Shown: positions 44,088-51,043 of the stretch, piece by piece | How the letters are laid out: the number at the start of each line of letters is the position of its first letter | Position numbering within the stretch: position 1 is the stretch's first letter | Assembly (NCBI GenBank): GCA_937864925.1 | Contig: CALMFH010000080.1 | Span: 1 to 51,043 of the forward strand | Length of the DNA: 51,043 bases | Direction of reading: 5' to 3' | Source: an uncultured Alphaproteobacteria bacterium | GTDB taxonomy: Bacteria > Pseudomonadota > Alphaproteobacteria > Rhizobiales > Ancalomicrobiaceae | The notes under the pieces: model-generated | What the model was told of the DNA's origin: nothing | Seen by the model: only the letters and a program-made list of their open reading frames with translations | Databases searched by the model: none | Program-made: the position numbers and the translations under genes

Positions 44088-44309
44088 CCGGCCGCAACGA
44101 GGCTGCGGATCCGTAGGGTGCCGCTGCCCCGCCGATTGTTGCAATTCGTCGACACGGTGGCAGGATTTTCGCAAATTCGGCGACCGCCCCGACGGCGTGC
44201 TGCACCGCGATCTTGACAGGAGTGGGAGGTGCATGGCCTGTGGAAGACCGGCCATCGCTCCGGAACGCGACGTCGTCCCGGGCCCGAAGGTGGCGCGTGG
44301 GAGCAGGGT

Positions 44310-44651
44310 GTGACGATCGAAGCGCGGATGAAGGTCGCCAGATACGGCATCGGACAGGTGGTTCGCCACCGCGTCTTCCCGTTCCGCGGCGTGATCTTCG
44401 ATGTCGATCCGGTCTTCGCCAACACCGAAGAATGGTGGCAGGCGATCCCCGAGGAGGTGCGTCCCTCCAAGGACCAGCCGTTCTACCATCTCTACGCCGA
44501 AAACGCCGAAACCGAATACGTCGCCTATGTTTCGGAGCAGAACCTCTTGCCCGACGAGAGCGGTCTGCCGTTGCGCCACCCGCAGATCGACGAGGCCTTC
44601 GTCCGCACCGAGGACGGCCACTTCGTCGCCCGCCACCACGCGGTGAACTGA
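44310..44651 (+). CDS. hspQ: Heat shock protein HspQ
   Basis: A 113-aa protein of the HspQ/YccV family, which binds hemimethylated DNA in vitro and modulates Lon proteolysis. The family core is clear: KVARYGIGQVVRHRVFPFRG, VIFDVDPVFANTEEWW, KDQPFYHLYAENAETEYVAY and VSEQNLLPDESG. GTG 44310 has GGGAG 6 bases upstream; the ATG at 44328 is the alternative. A TTGACA at 44213 may be part of its promoter. Confidence 0.9.
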   Translation: MTIEARMKVARYGIGQVVRHRVFPFRGVIFDVDPVFANTEEWWQAIPEEVRPSKDQPFYHLYAENAETEYVAYVSEQNLLPDESGLPLRHPQIDEAFVRTEDGHFVARHHAVN

Positions 44652-44679
44652 CGCCCCGGCCGACACCGACCACGGCGCC

Positions 44680-45474
44680 TCACCGCCACAGCGTCTCGCG
44701 CACCACGATGTAGGTGGCGACCACCACCAGGAAGACGGCGAAGCCCTTGCGGGTATTGTCCGGGCTCATCCGGTGCGACAGCGTGCCCCCGAGGAAGCTG
44801 CCGACCACCGCCACCGCGGTGAAGATCCCCATCAGGCTGTAGTCGATCGCCACCGCGCCGAGATAGCCGGCGAACCCGGCGAAGGACTTGGCCGCCACCA
44901 CCATCAGCGACGTGCCCACCGCCTGCTTCATCGGCAGACCCGACAACAGCACCAGCGCCGGCACGATCAGAAAGCCGCCGCCGACCCCGACCATGCCGGT
45001 CAGCACCCCGACGACGATCCCGTGGACGGCGACGTGCCCCGAGGCGTGGAGGTCGAGGCAGACCATGCGGCCCGCCCCGCCACCGTCGAGACGCATGAGG
45101 CCGGTGGTCCGCGGTTCGATCGTCCGCGGAGTGAGCATACGGAAGGCGGCGGTGTACATGGTGCCGGCGAAGAGCAGCAGTTGGGCCAGCGCCGGCATGT
45201 GGACGCCGATCCGCGCTCCGACATAGGTGCCGATCACCCCGAACAGGCCGAAGACCGTCGCCACCGGCACGTCGACGTTGCCGCGCCGCCAATGTGTCGC
45301 CACCGAGATCGCCGCCGTCACCCCGACGATGCCGAGGCTCATGGCGATCGCCGGCTTGGTCTCCACCCCGACGAGATAGATCAGCGCCGGCAGCGTGATG
45401 ATCGATCCGCCGGAGCCGAACAGGCCGAGCATGAAGCCGGTGGCGAGGCCGGCGAGGAGGGCGATGACGGACAC
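44680..45474 (-). CDS. TauE/SafE family sulfite exporter/permease
   Basis: A 264-aa inner-membrane protein with two TauE/SafE repeats: GFMLGLFGSGGSIITLPALI in the first half and GVLTGMVGVGGGFLIVPALV in the second, about 8 hydrophobic helices in total. These proteins export sulfite, sulfoacetate or related anions. Starts at GTG 45474. A palindrome 7 bp upstream suggests regulation by an ArsR/BigR-type repressor, though no such gene is adjacent. Confidence 0.88.
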   Translation of the reverse strand: MSVIALLAGLATGFMLGLFGSGGSIITLPALIYLVGVETKPAIAMSLGIVGVTAAISVATHWRRGNVDVPVATVFGLFGVIGTYVGARIGVHMPALAQLLLFAGTMYTAAFRMLTPRTIEPRTTGLMRLDGGGAGRMVCLDLHASGHVAVHGIVVGVLTGMVGVGGGFLIVPALVLLSGLPMKQAVGTSLMVVAAKSFAGFAGYLGAVAIDYSLMGIFTAVAVVGSFLGGTLSHRMSPDNTRKGFAVFLVVVATYIVVRETLWR

Positions 45475-45480
45475 GGCGGG

Positions 45481-45504
45481 ATATATCTCGATCTACTGAT
45501 ATAT
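45481..45504. promoter_or_regulatory. Palindromic operator candidate
   Basis: ATATATC (45481-45487) and GATATAT (45498-45504), a perfect 7-bp inverted repeat with a 10-bp spacer, AT-rich in otherwise GC-rich DNA. It lies 6 bp upstream of the TauE/SafE start. The form resembles operators of ArsR-family sulfide sensors such as BigR, which control genes of this type. The regulator is not seen here. Confidence 0.5.
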
Positions 45505-45570
45505 GCGCGCCGATAGAGCACGTTCGCCGCCGCTTGGCCAGAGGGGATGCACGAATGAAACGTCGCGCCT

Positions 45571-46488
45571 TCAGCCGATCGCCTTCAGCGCCATCACCGC
45601 GGCCGACGCCCGGTTTTCCACCCCGAGCTTCGAATAGACCTGCTCGAGGTGTTTGTTCACGGTGCGGGGCGAGAGGCCGAGGATGTCGCCGATGTCGCGG
45701 TTCGACTTGCCGCGGGCGATCCACAACAGCACCTCCGCCTCACGGCCGGTGAGCGAAAAGCGCCGCCGGAGTGCCGCCTCTTCGCCGCCGACCTCGTCGG
45801 CGGTCAGACGGAACAAGAGTTCGTCGTCGCCGGCTCGGCCGAGGAAAGCGAGGGTGACGCGCCGCTGGCCGTTCGCCGGCAGCGTGATCGCCCCCTCCCC
45901 TTCGCCCCGCGCTCGGCGACCGATCTCGGCGCGCACTCCCGCCGGCAACGCCGTCTCCCCGGCCGCGCCTCCCGTCACCTCGGCGATCAACCGCGCCGCC
46001 TGTGGTGTCGCCCAGGCGACGGCGCCGGACGCGTCGGTGGCCAGGAGGAAGCGCCCGGCGGTGTCGAGCGCCATCCGCGCCGAGCGCTCGCGCCGGGCGT
46101 TGACGAGATGGACGCGGATGCGGGCGGTCAGTTCGTCGAGCACGATCGGCTTGGTCACGTAGTCGACGCCACCGGCCGACAGGCCTTCCACGATGTGCTC
46201 GGTCTCGCTGAGTCCGGTCATGAAGATGATCGGCACGTCGGTGGTGGCGGAGAGCCGCTTCAGTCGCCGACAGGTCTCGAACCCGTCCATCCCCGGCATC
46301 ACCGCGTCCATCAGCACGACGTCCGGGGTGATGCGTTCGACGATGGCCAGCGCCTGCTCGCCCCCCGTCGCCACCAGCACCATCGCGCCGCCCGCCTCCA
46401 GTGCCTCGGTCAGGAAGCCGAGCGTGTCGGGGTTGTCGTCGACGACCAGGACGATGTCGCGGGTCGATGACGTGTCAGACGTCGACAT
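45571..46488 (-). CDS. LuxR-family response regulator
   Basis: A 305-aa regulator with a receiver domain (VVDDNPD; phosphoacceptor D in VVLMDAVMPGMDG; K in YVTKPIV), a PAS-like middle (about 140-220) and a LuxR helix-turn-helix at the C-terminus (SLTGREAEVLLWIARGKSNR, DIGDILGLSPRTVNKHLEQV). It overlaps the upstream permease-kinase gene by 14 bp, so it is very probably the output of that sensor and likely acts on the urea transporter operon. Confidence 0.93.
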   Translation of the reverse strand: MSTSDTSSTRDIVLVVDDNPDTLGFLTEALEAGGAMVLVATGGEQALAIVERITPDVVLMDAVMPGMDGFETCRRLKRLSATTDVPIIFMTGLSETEHIVEGLSAGGVDYVTKPIVLDELTARIRVHLVNARRERSARMALDTAGRFLLATDASGAVAWATPQAARLIAEVTGGAAGETALPAGVRAEIGRRARGEGEGAITLPANGQRRVTLAFLGRAGDDELLFRLTADEVGGEEAALRRRFSLTGREAEVLLWIARGKSNRDIGDILGLSPRTVNKHLEQVYSKLGVENRASAAVMALKAIG

Positions 46489-49400
46489 CGAAACTCTCCA
46501 GTTCGCTCACCACCCGCGTCATGTCGAAATCCGCCAAGGCCCGCCGCAGTTCGACGAGGCGCGGATGCGGCGCGCCGCCGGCCTCCCCGATCCGAATCTC
46601 GACCGCGGAGAGCTTCTGATCCAGCCCACGGGCATAGCCGATACGGGCGAGTTGCAACATTTCGACGATCTCGCCCGGCTCCGGGGCGATCACCGCTCCG
46701 CCGTTTCCCGCGCCGACCACCGGCGGCACAGCGGCCGCCGTCGCCACACCCACCGGACGTACCCCGGCGATCGTCGGATCGGGTCCCGGAACTTCGCCGT
46801 CGAGCCACTCGAGGCCGAGCTGCACCTGTAGGATGTCGAACAGCCGTCGCAGATCGAAGGGCTTGGCGAGCGCGTCGTCGTGCGCCGTCTCGGCACCGTT
46901 CGGCGGCGTCGAATCGCCGATGTTGGCGGAGAGAATGACGATCCGCGTCGCCGTGTGTCCCGCCTCGCGCAAACGCCGCGCCACCTCCCAGCCGGTCATC
47001 CCGGGCATCGAGATGTCGAGGAGGAACAGGTCGGGGCGGACCGTCGCGGCGGCGGCGAGCGCGCTCGCCCCGTCCTCCGCCTCGGCGATGACGAAGCCTA
47101 GCGGTTCCAGCGCCGCCCGGATCACACCGCGATGGTCGGGATCGTCGTCGACCACCATGACGGTGCGCCGCGGCCCGGCATAACCACGCTGTGGCGGCGG
47201 CGAGGGCGCCGCGGTCGCCTCGGTACGCACCCCGAGATGGACGCGGACGCGGAAGCGGCTGCCCTCTCCGACCGTACTGTCGACGCGGATGTCGCCGCCC
47301 ATCAGCGTCACCAGCATCTTCGAGATGGTCAGACCGAGGCCGAGGCCGGGCGCCGCCTTCGCCGCCCCGCCGCGCTCGAAGGGCTCGAAGATGCGAACGA
47401 GATCGGCTTCGGCGATGCCTCGCCCGCTGTCGGTGACGGTGAAGGTGGCGATCTCGTGCCGCATGTTGAGGTCGAGCGTGACCGACCCGCGGTCGGTGAA
47501 CTTGACCGCATTGGACAGCACGTTGACCAGGATCTGCCGAAGCCGTTTCTCGTCGGTGACCACCACCTCCGGCAGCCGCGACGGTCGGGTGAAGCGGAAG
47601 GCGAGGCCCTTGGCCTGCGCCTGCAGGCGGAACATGTCGACGAGCTGGTCGATGAAATCGACGAGGCGGATCTCGTTGCGGGCGAGGTCGAGACGTCCCG
47701 CCTCGATGCGGCTGATGTCGAGGAGACCGTCGATCAGGCCGGAGAGATGCTCGGCCGAGCGGCGGATGACCCTGACCGCGTCGGACCGGGTCGGCGGCAT
47801 CGCCGGATCGCGCTCCAGCACCTGGGCATAGCCGAGCACCGCGTTGAGCGGCGTTCGTAGTTCGTGGCTGAGGCCGACGAGATAGCGGCTCTTGGCGAAA
47901 TTCGCCGCCTCCGCCGCCTCCTTCGCCTTCTGCAGTTCCGCGTCGGTGCGCTCGTGCGCGGCGATCTCGTCGAGGAGGAGCCCGGTCTGACGCACCGATT
48001 CCTCCTGCGCCACCCGCCGGCTCTCGTGGGCGAGGACGAAGAACCACGCCACCACCCCGGCGACGATGAGCAGCACGAAGAACGCCGACCACAGCGCTCG
48101 CGTCGTCGCCACCCGCGCCTCCGCCGGCCCGACCGCCGAGGACGCGTGGATGGCGAAGAGGACGAGGCCGATCGCCGCGGTGATCGCCGCCAGGATGGCG
48201 AGGTACTCGACCAGCCGTGGCCGGAACAGCCGGCCGATACGTTCGGGCAACAACGCCGCGACGGCACCACGCACCTGCGCCGAGACCCGCCCCTGCGGTT
48301 TGCACAGGTCGCGGCAGCGCGCGTCGAGCGAACAGCACAGCGAACAGATCGGCGCGTCGTAGGCCGGGCAATGTGCCGTGTCCTCGTGTTCGAACGGATG
48401 CTCGCACACCGAACAGCGGATCGCCGAATGGAGGTGCCAGTCGCTCTTCGGCCGCCGCGCCAGATACCAGCGGCCGTCAGTCGCCCAGGCGATGAGCGGT
48501 GCGGCGACGAGCGCCGTCGTCAGCGCCACGAAGGGCGCGAAGGCACGAGCGATCTCGCCGAAGAGCCCCGCTGCCGCCGCCAATGCCGCCGCCGTGGCGA
48601 TCGCCATCGCTCCGACCCCGACCGGGTTCACGTCGTAGAGATGGGCCCGCATGAACTCGATGCCGGGCGGGGCGAGGCCGAGCGGCTTGTTGATCGCGAG
48701 ATCGGCGGTGATCGCGCCGAGCCACGCCACCGCGACGATGGCGAAGAGCCCCAGCGTCTTCTCCAGCGCCTCGTAGATGCCGAGCTCCATCAGGAGGAGC
48801 GCGATCGACACGTTGAACACCAGCCACACCACCCGGCCGGGGTGGGAATGGGTCAGCCGCGAGAAGAAATTCGACCACGCCAGCGACCCGGCATAGGCGT
48901 TCATCACGTTGATCTTGAGCTGCGACACCACCACGAATGCGGCGGTGAGCACCGTCGCCGCCTCCCGCGACGGCAACATGTAGGAGAAGGCCACCTGGAA
49001 CATGTACGCCGGTTCGCCGGCATGGCTCGCCGGCACCCCCCACCTGAGCGCGATCACCGCCAGCAGCGACCCGGCGAAGAGCTTCGGCAGCCCCAGCACC
49101 ACCCACCCCGCACCGGCGAAGAAGGTGGCGAGCCGCTGACCGAGCCGCGCCAGACCGGCGCCGAACCCGCCGTCACGCCGCCCCTCGCCCGCCGGCAGGA
49201 AGCGCAGGAAGTCGACCTGTTCGCCGATCTGCGGCATCAGCGCCAGGATCACCGACGAGGCGAGGCCGAAGCGAACGAGATCGAACTCCTCGAAGAACGT
49301 TCCCGGCACGCCGCCGCGCGTCACTCCGCCGAACTGCCACCACGCCGCGAACTGCGCCGGATCCTTCCAGGCGATGAAGGCGAAGGGGGCGATGTTGAGG

Positions 49401-49951
49401 ACGATCCAGAACGGCTGCGTCCACAGCTGGAAGCGCGAGATCGCGGTGATGCCGTAGATCACCAACGGAATCACCGCCAGGGCCGACAGGATGTAGGAGA
49501 GCCACAGCGGAATGCCGAAGGCGAGCTCCAGCGCCCCCGACATGATCGACGCCTCGATGGCGAAGAGGATGAAGGTGAAGGCCGCGTAGATCAGCGAGGT
49601 GACCGTCGAGCCGATGTAGCCGAAGCCGGCGCCGCGGGTGAGAAGATCGATGTCGACCCCGTATTTCGCCGCCGTCCGCGCGATCGGCAGGCCGGTGACC
49701 AGCAGGATCACCGACACCGCGAGGATGGCGGCCGTGGCGTTGACCACCCCGTGCGCCAGAGTGATCGCCGCGCCTATGGCTTCGAGCGCCAGGAACGAGA
49801 TCGCCCCGATGGCCGTCTGGGCGACGCGCGGCGCCGACCACTTGCGCGCGCTCTTGGCGGTGAAGCGCAGCGCATAGTCCTCGAGCGTCTGGTTCGCGAC
49901 CCACCGATTGTACTCGCGTCGGACGGGAAGAATGCGCTGACGGCCGGCCAC
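46475..49951 (-). CDS. NCS1-type permease-histidine kinase-receiver fusion
   Basis: A 1158-aa sensor beginning at GTG 49951. Residues about 20-500 are an NCS1 (purine/cytosine) permease-like domain with about 12 helices. A module with eight cysteines (513, 516, 528, 536, 539, 540, 546, 550) follows, then two helices (587-602, 620-640), HisKA with H696 (GLSHELRTPLN), HATPase_c (NVLSNAVKFTD; DSGRGIAE; GLGLGLTISKML) and a receiver (VVDDDPD; LLDISMPG; ALAKPFD). Such fusions beside urt genes are thought to sense urea or related nitrogen compounds. A start further upstream (50095) lacks support. Confidence 0.92.
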   Translation of the reverse strand: MAGRQRILPVRREYNRWVANQTLEDYALRFTAKSARKWSAPRVAQTAIGAISFLALEAIGAAITLAHGVVNATAAILAVSVILLVTGLPIARTAAKYGVDIDLLTRGAGFGYIGSTVTSLIYAAFTFILFAIEASIMSGALELAFGIPLWLSYILSALAVIPLVIYGITAISRFQLWTQPFWIVLNIAPFAFIAWKDPAQFAAWWQFGGVTRGGVPGTFFEEFDLVRFGLASSVILALMPQIGEQVDFLRFLPAGEGRRDGGFGAGLARLGQRLATFFAGAGWVVLGLPKLFAGSLLAVIALRWGVPASHAGEPAYMFQVAFSYMLPSREAATVLTAAFVVVSQLKINVMNAYAGSLAWSNFFSRLTHSHPGRVVWLVFNVSIALLLMELGIYEALEKTLGLFAIVAVAWLGAITADLAINKPLGLAPPGIEFMRAHLYDVNPVGVGAMAIATAAALAAAAGLFGEIARAFAPFVALTTALVAAPLIAWATDGRWYLARRPKSDWHLHSAIRCSVCEHPFEHEDTAHCPAYDAPICSLCCSLDARCRDLCKPQGRVSAQVRGAVAALLPERIGRLFRPRLVEYLAILAAITAAIGLVLFAIHASSAVGPAEARVATTRALWSAFFVLLIVAGVVAWFFVLAHESRRVAQEESVRQTGLLLDEIAAHERTDAELQKAKEAAEAANFAKSRYLVGLSHELRTPLNAVLGYAQVLERDPAMPPTRSDAVRVIRRSAEHLSGLIDGLLDISRIEAGRLDLARNEIRLVDFIDQLVDMFRLQAQAKGLAFRFTRPSRLPEVVVTDEKRLRQILVNVLSNAVKFTDRGSVTLDLNMRHEIATFTVTDSGRGIAEADLVRIFEPFERGGAAKAAPGLGLGLTISKMLVTLMGGDIRVDSTVGEGSRFRVRVHLGVRTEATAAPSPPPQRGYAGPRRTVMVVDDDPDHRGVIRAALEPLGFVIAEAEDGASALAAAATVRPDLFLLDISMPGMTGWEVARRLREAGHTATRIVILSANIGDSTPPNGAETAHDDALAKPFDLRRLFDILQVQLGLEWLDGEVPGPDPTIAGVRPVGVATAAAVPPVVGAGNGGAVIAPEPGEIVEMLQLARIGYARGLDQKLSAVEIRIGEAGGAPHPRLVELRRALADFDMTRVVSELESFDVDV

Positions 49952-50099
49952 GGCGGGAGGATCTCCTGTTGCGCCCGAGATGCAGCAAGATCCGTGCAAG
50001 CCGCTCGGACGCGGAATCGCAGCGGTCCGCGGCAGATCGCCCATCTTTCGAGCAGTACATTGCCCGCTTCTCGAGCACGCCGCCGCATTGCACACAACC

Positions 50100-50115
50100 T
50101 ACGTCAGACGACGTA
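50100..50115. promoter_or_regulatory. Palindrome in the kinase-urtA divergent region
   Basis: TACGTC (50100-50105), 4-bp spacer AGAC, GACGTA (50110-50115), lying in the 257-bp region between the divergent kinase and urtA genes, about 94 bp upstream of urtA. A possible operator for the LuxR-type regulator of this cluster. No -24/-12 sigma54 promoter was found. Confidence 0.4.
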
Positions 50116-50208
50116 TATGGCGCCGCGCAACATGGCCCCAGGCTCCCCGCCAACGAGTTCGAACCCGAGCTCGTGAGATCGAGATCAACGCTCTGGGGGA
50201 GTGTTTCC

Positions 50209-51043
50209 ATGTCGAAATTCGTTGCCGATGCCATGTCCCGCCGCGCCTTCGGCGCTCTTGTCGGCGCCGTGATCGCCTCCGGCGCCTTCGCCGGTTCCGC
50301 CGCCGCGCAGGAGACCATCAAGGTCGGCATCCTGCACTCGCTCTCCGGCACCATGGCGATCTCGGAGACGACGCTGAGGGACACGATGCTGTTCCTCATC
50401 GAGGAGCAGAACAAGAAGGGCGGCGTCCTCGGCAAGAAGCTCGAGGCGGTCGTCGTCGACCCGGCCTCCAACTGGCCGCTGTTCGCCGAGAAGGCCCGCG
50501 AGCTGATCACCAAGGACAAGGTCTCGGCCGTGTTCGGCTGCTGGACCTCGGTGTCGCGCAAGTCCGTGCTGCCGGTCTTCAAGGAGCTCAACAACATCCT
50601 CTTCTACCCCGTGCAGTACGAGGGTGAAGAGTCCGAGCGCAACGTCTTCTACACCGGCGCCGCGCCGAACCAGCAGGCGATCCCGGCCGTCGACTACCTG
50701 ATGTCGAAGGACGGCGGCGAAGTGAAGCGTTGGGTGCTCGCCGGCACCGACTACGTCTATCCGCGCACCACCAACAAGATCCTCGAGGCCTACCTCAAGG
50801 CCAAGGGCGTCGCCGCGGAAGACATCATGATCAACTACACGCCGTTCGGTCATTCCGATTGGCAGACGATCGTCTCCGACATCAAGAAGTTCGGCTCGGC
50901 CGGCAAGAAGACTGCCGTCGTGTCGACCATCAACGGCGACGCCAACGTGCCGTTCTACAAGGAACTCGGCAACCAGGGCATCAAGGCGACCGACATCCCG
51001 GTCGTCGCCTTCTCGGTCGGTGAAGAGGAACTCGCCGGCATCG
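50209..51043 (+). CDS. urtA: Urea ABC transporter substrate-binding protein UrtA (partial, 3' end beyond window)
   Basis: The first 278 codons are present; the gene runs off the window. ATG preceded by GGGGGAG (50195-50201). A signal peptide with twin arginine (MSRRAFGALVGAVIASGAFA, cleavage near AAAQ) is followed by a type I periplasmic-binding fold: ETIKVGILHSLSGTMAISET, DPASNWPLFAEKARELI, VFGCWTSVSRKSVLPVFKEL, LFYPVQYEGEE and GTDYVYPRTTNKI, all typical of UrtA/AmiC-like urea-binding proteins. It delivers urea to UrtBCDE. Confidence 0.93.
   Translation, partial: MSKFVADAMSRRAFGALVGAVIASGAFAGSAAAQETIKVGILHSLSGTMAISETTLRDTMLFLIEEQNKKGGVLGKKLEAVVVDPASNWPLFAEKARELITKDKVSAVFGCWTSVSRKSVLPVFKELNNILFYPVQYEGEESERNVFYTGAAPNQQAIPAVDYLMSKDGGEVKRWVLAGTDYVYPRTTNKILEAYLKAKGVAAEDIMINYTPFGHSDWQTIVSDIKKFGSAGKKTAVVSTINGDANVPFYKELGNQGIKATDIPVVAFSVGEEELAGI

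Noticed and set aside
45641-45760. Coding on the plus strand over the LuxR-type regulator
   Set aside because: Only shadow frames; the minus-strand gene has full receiver and helix-turn-helix motifs.
50030-50208. Sigma54 (-24/-12) promoter for urtA
   Set aside because: No TGGC-N-TTGC pair with correct spacing was found in the divergent region on either strand.

Overview
The window is high-GC DNA, very probably from an alphaproteobacterium of the order Hyphomicrobiales (Rhizobiales). The pointers are an NDUFS4-like complex I subunit, the short alphaproteobacterial form of ProS, the aerobic (CobG-type) cobalamin pathway, an HspQ of rhizobial type, and a permease-histidine kinase fusion divergent from urtA. 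The genus cannot be named from sequence alone.

Region 1 (10-12723) is an integrated, phage-like mobile element. It lies between two identical 46-bp copies of the 3' half of a tRNA-Arg(TCT) gene, so one unit is 12,668 bp. It carries a tyrosine integrase, an AlpA-like DNA-binding protein, a PD-(D/E)XK Holliday-junction-resolvase-like nuclease and a RepA-like ATPase followed by iteron-like repeats. Next come small and large terminase genes, a run of overlapping small genes that includes a probable tail assembly chaperone pair, and a tape measure protein. An XRE repressor with its own repeat-flanked divergent promoter follows, then four unknown genes and a KilA-N protein. I find no portal, capsid, protease, tail tube or lysis gene. 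It therefore looks like a phage satellite, or a heavily reduced prophage, that brings its own packaging motor and tail-length ruler.

Region 2 (12679-22563) is housekeeping: tRNA-Arg, complex I accessory subunit, tRNA-Pro, DUF192 protein, a double cold-shock-domain protein, a sirtuin, glyoxalase I, the lipoprotein exporter LolD plus LolC/E, prolyl-tRNA synthetase, a lipoate ligase-DUF116 fusion, and nucleoside diphosphate kinase. A strong promoter and an excellent terminator at 21771-22023 frame an unidentified small RNA of about 218 nt.

Region 3 (22702-34324) holds a three-gene sensor operon (membrane histidine kinase, receiver-DUF3369-kinase hybrid, OmpR-type regulator), a secreted protein and a membrane protein of unknown function, a DHA2-type drug exporter, a HisC-like aminotransferase and a DEAD-box RNA helicase with a charged tail.

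Region 4 (34481-43315) is a cobalamin operon behind a cobalamin riboswitch: DUF1636 protein, cobW, cobN, cobG, cobH, cobI, cobJ. Several genes overlap by 4 bp. cobN carries an in-frame 243-bp inverted-repeat element that adds exactly 81 codons. cobK, cobL and cobM are not present.

Region 5 (43506-51043) has a secreted protein, hspQ, a TauE/SafE permease with a palindromic operator candidate, and a nitrogen/urea sensing set. That set is a LuxR-type response regulator overlapping an NCS1 permease-Cys-rich module-histidine kinase-receiver fusion, divergent from the start of urtA, which runs off the window.
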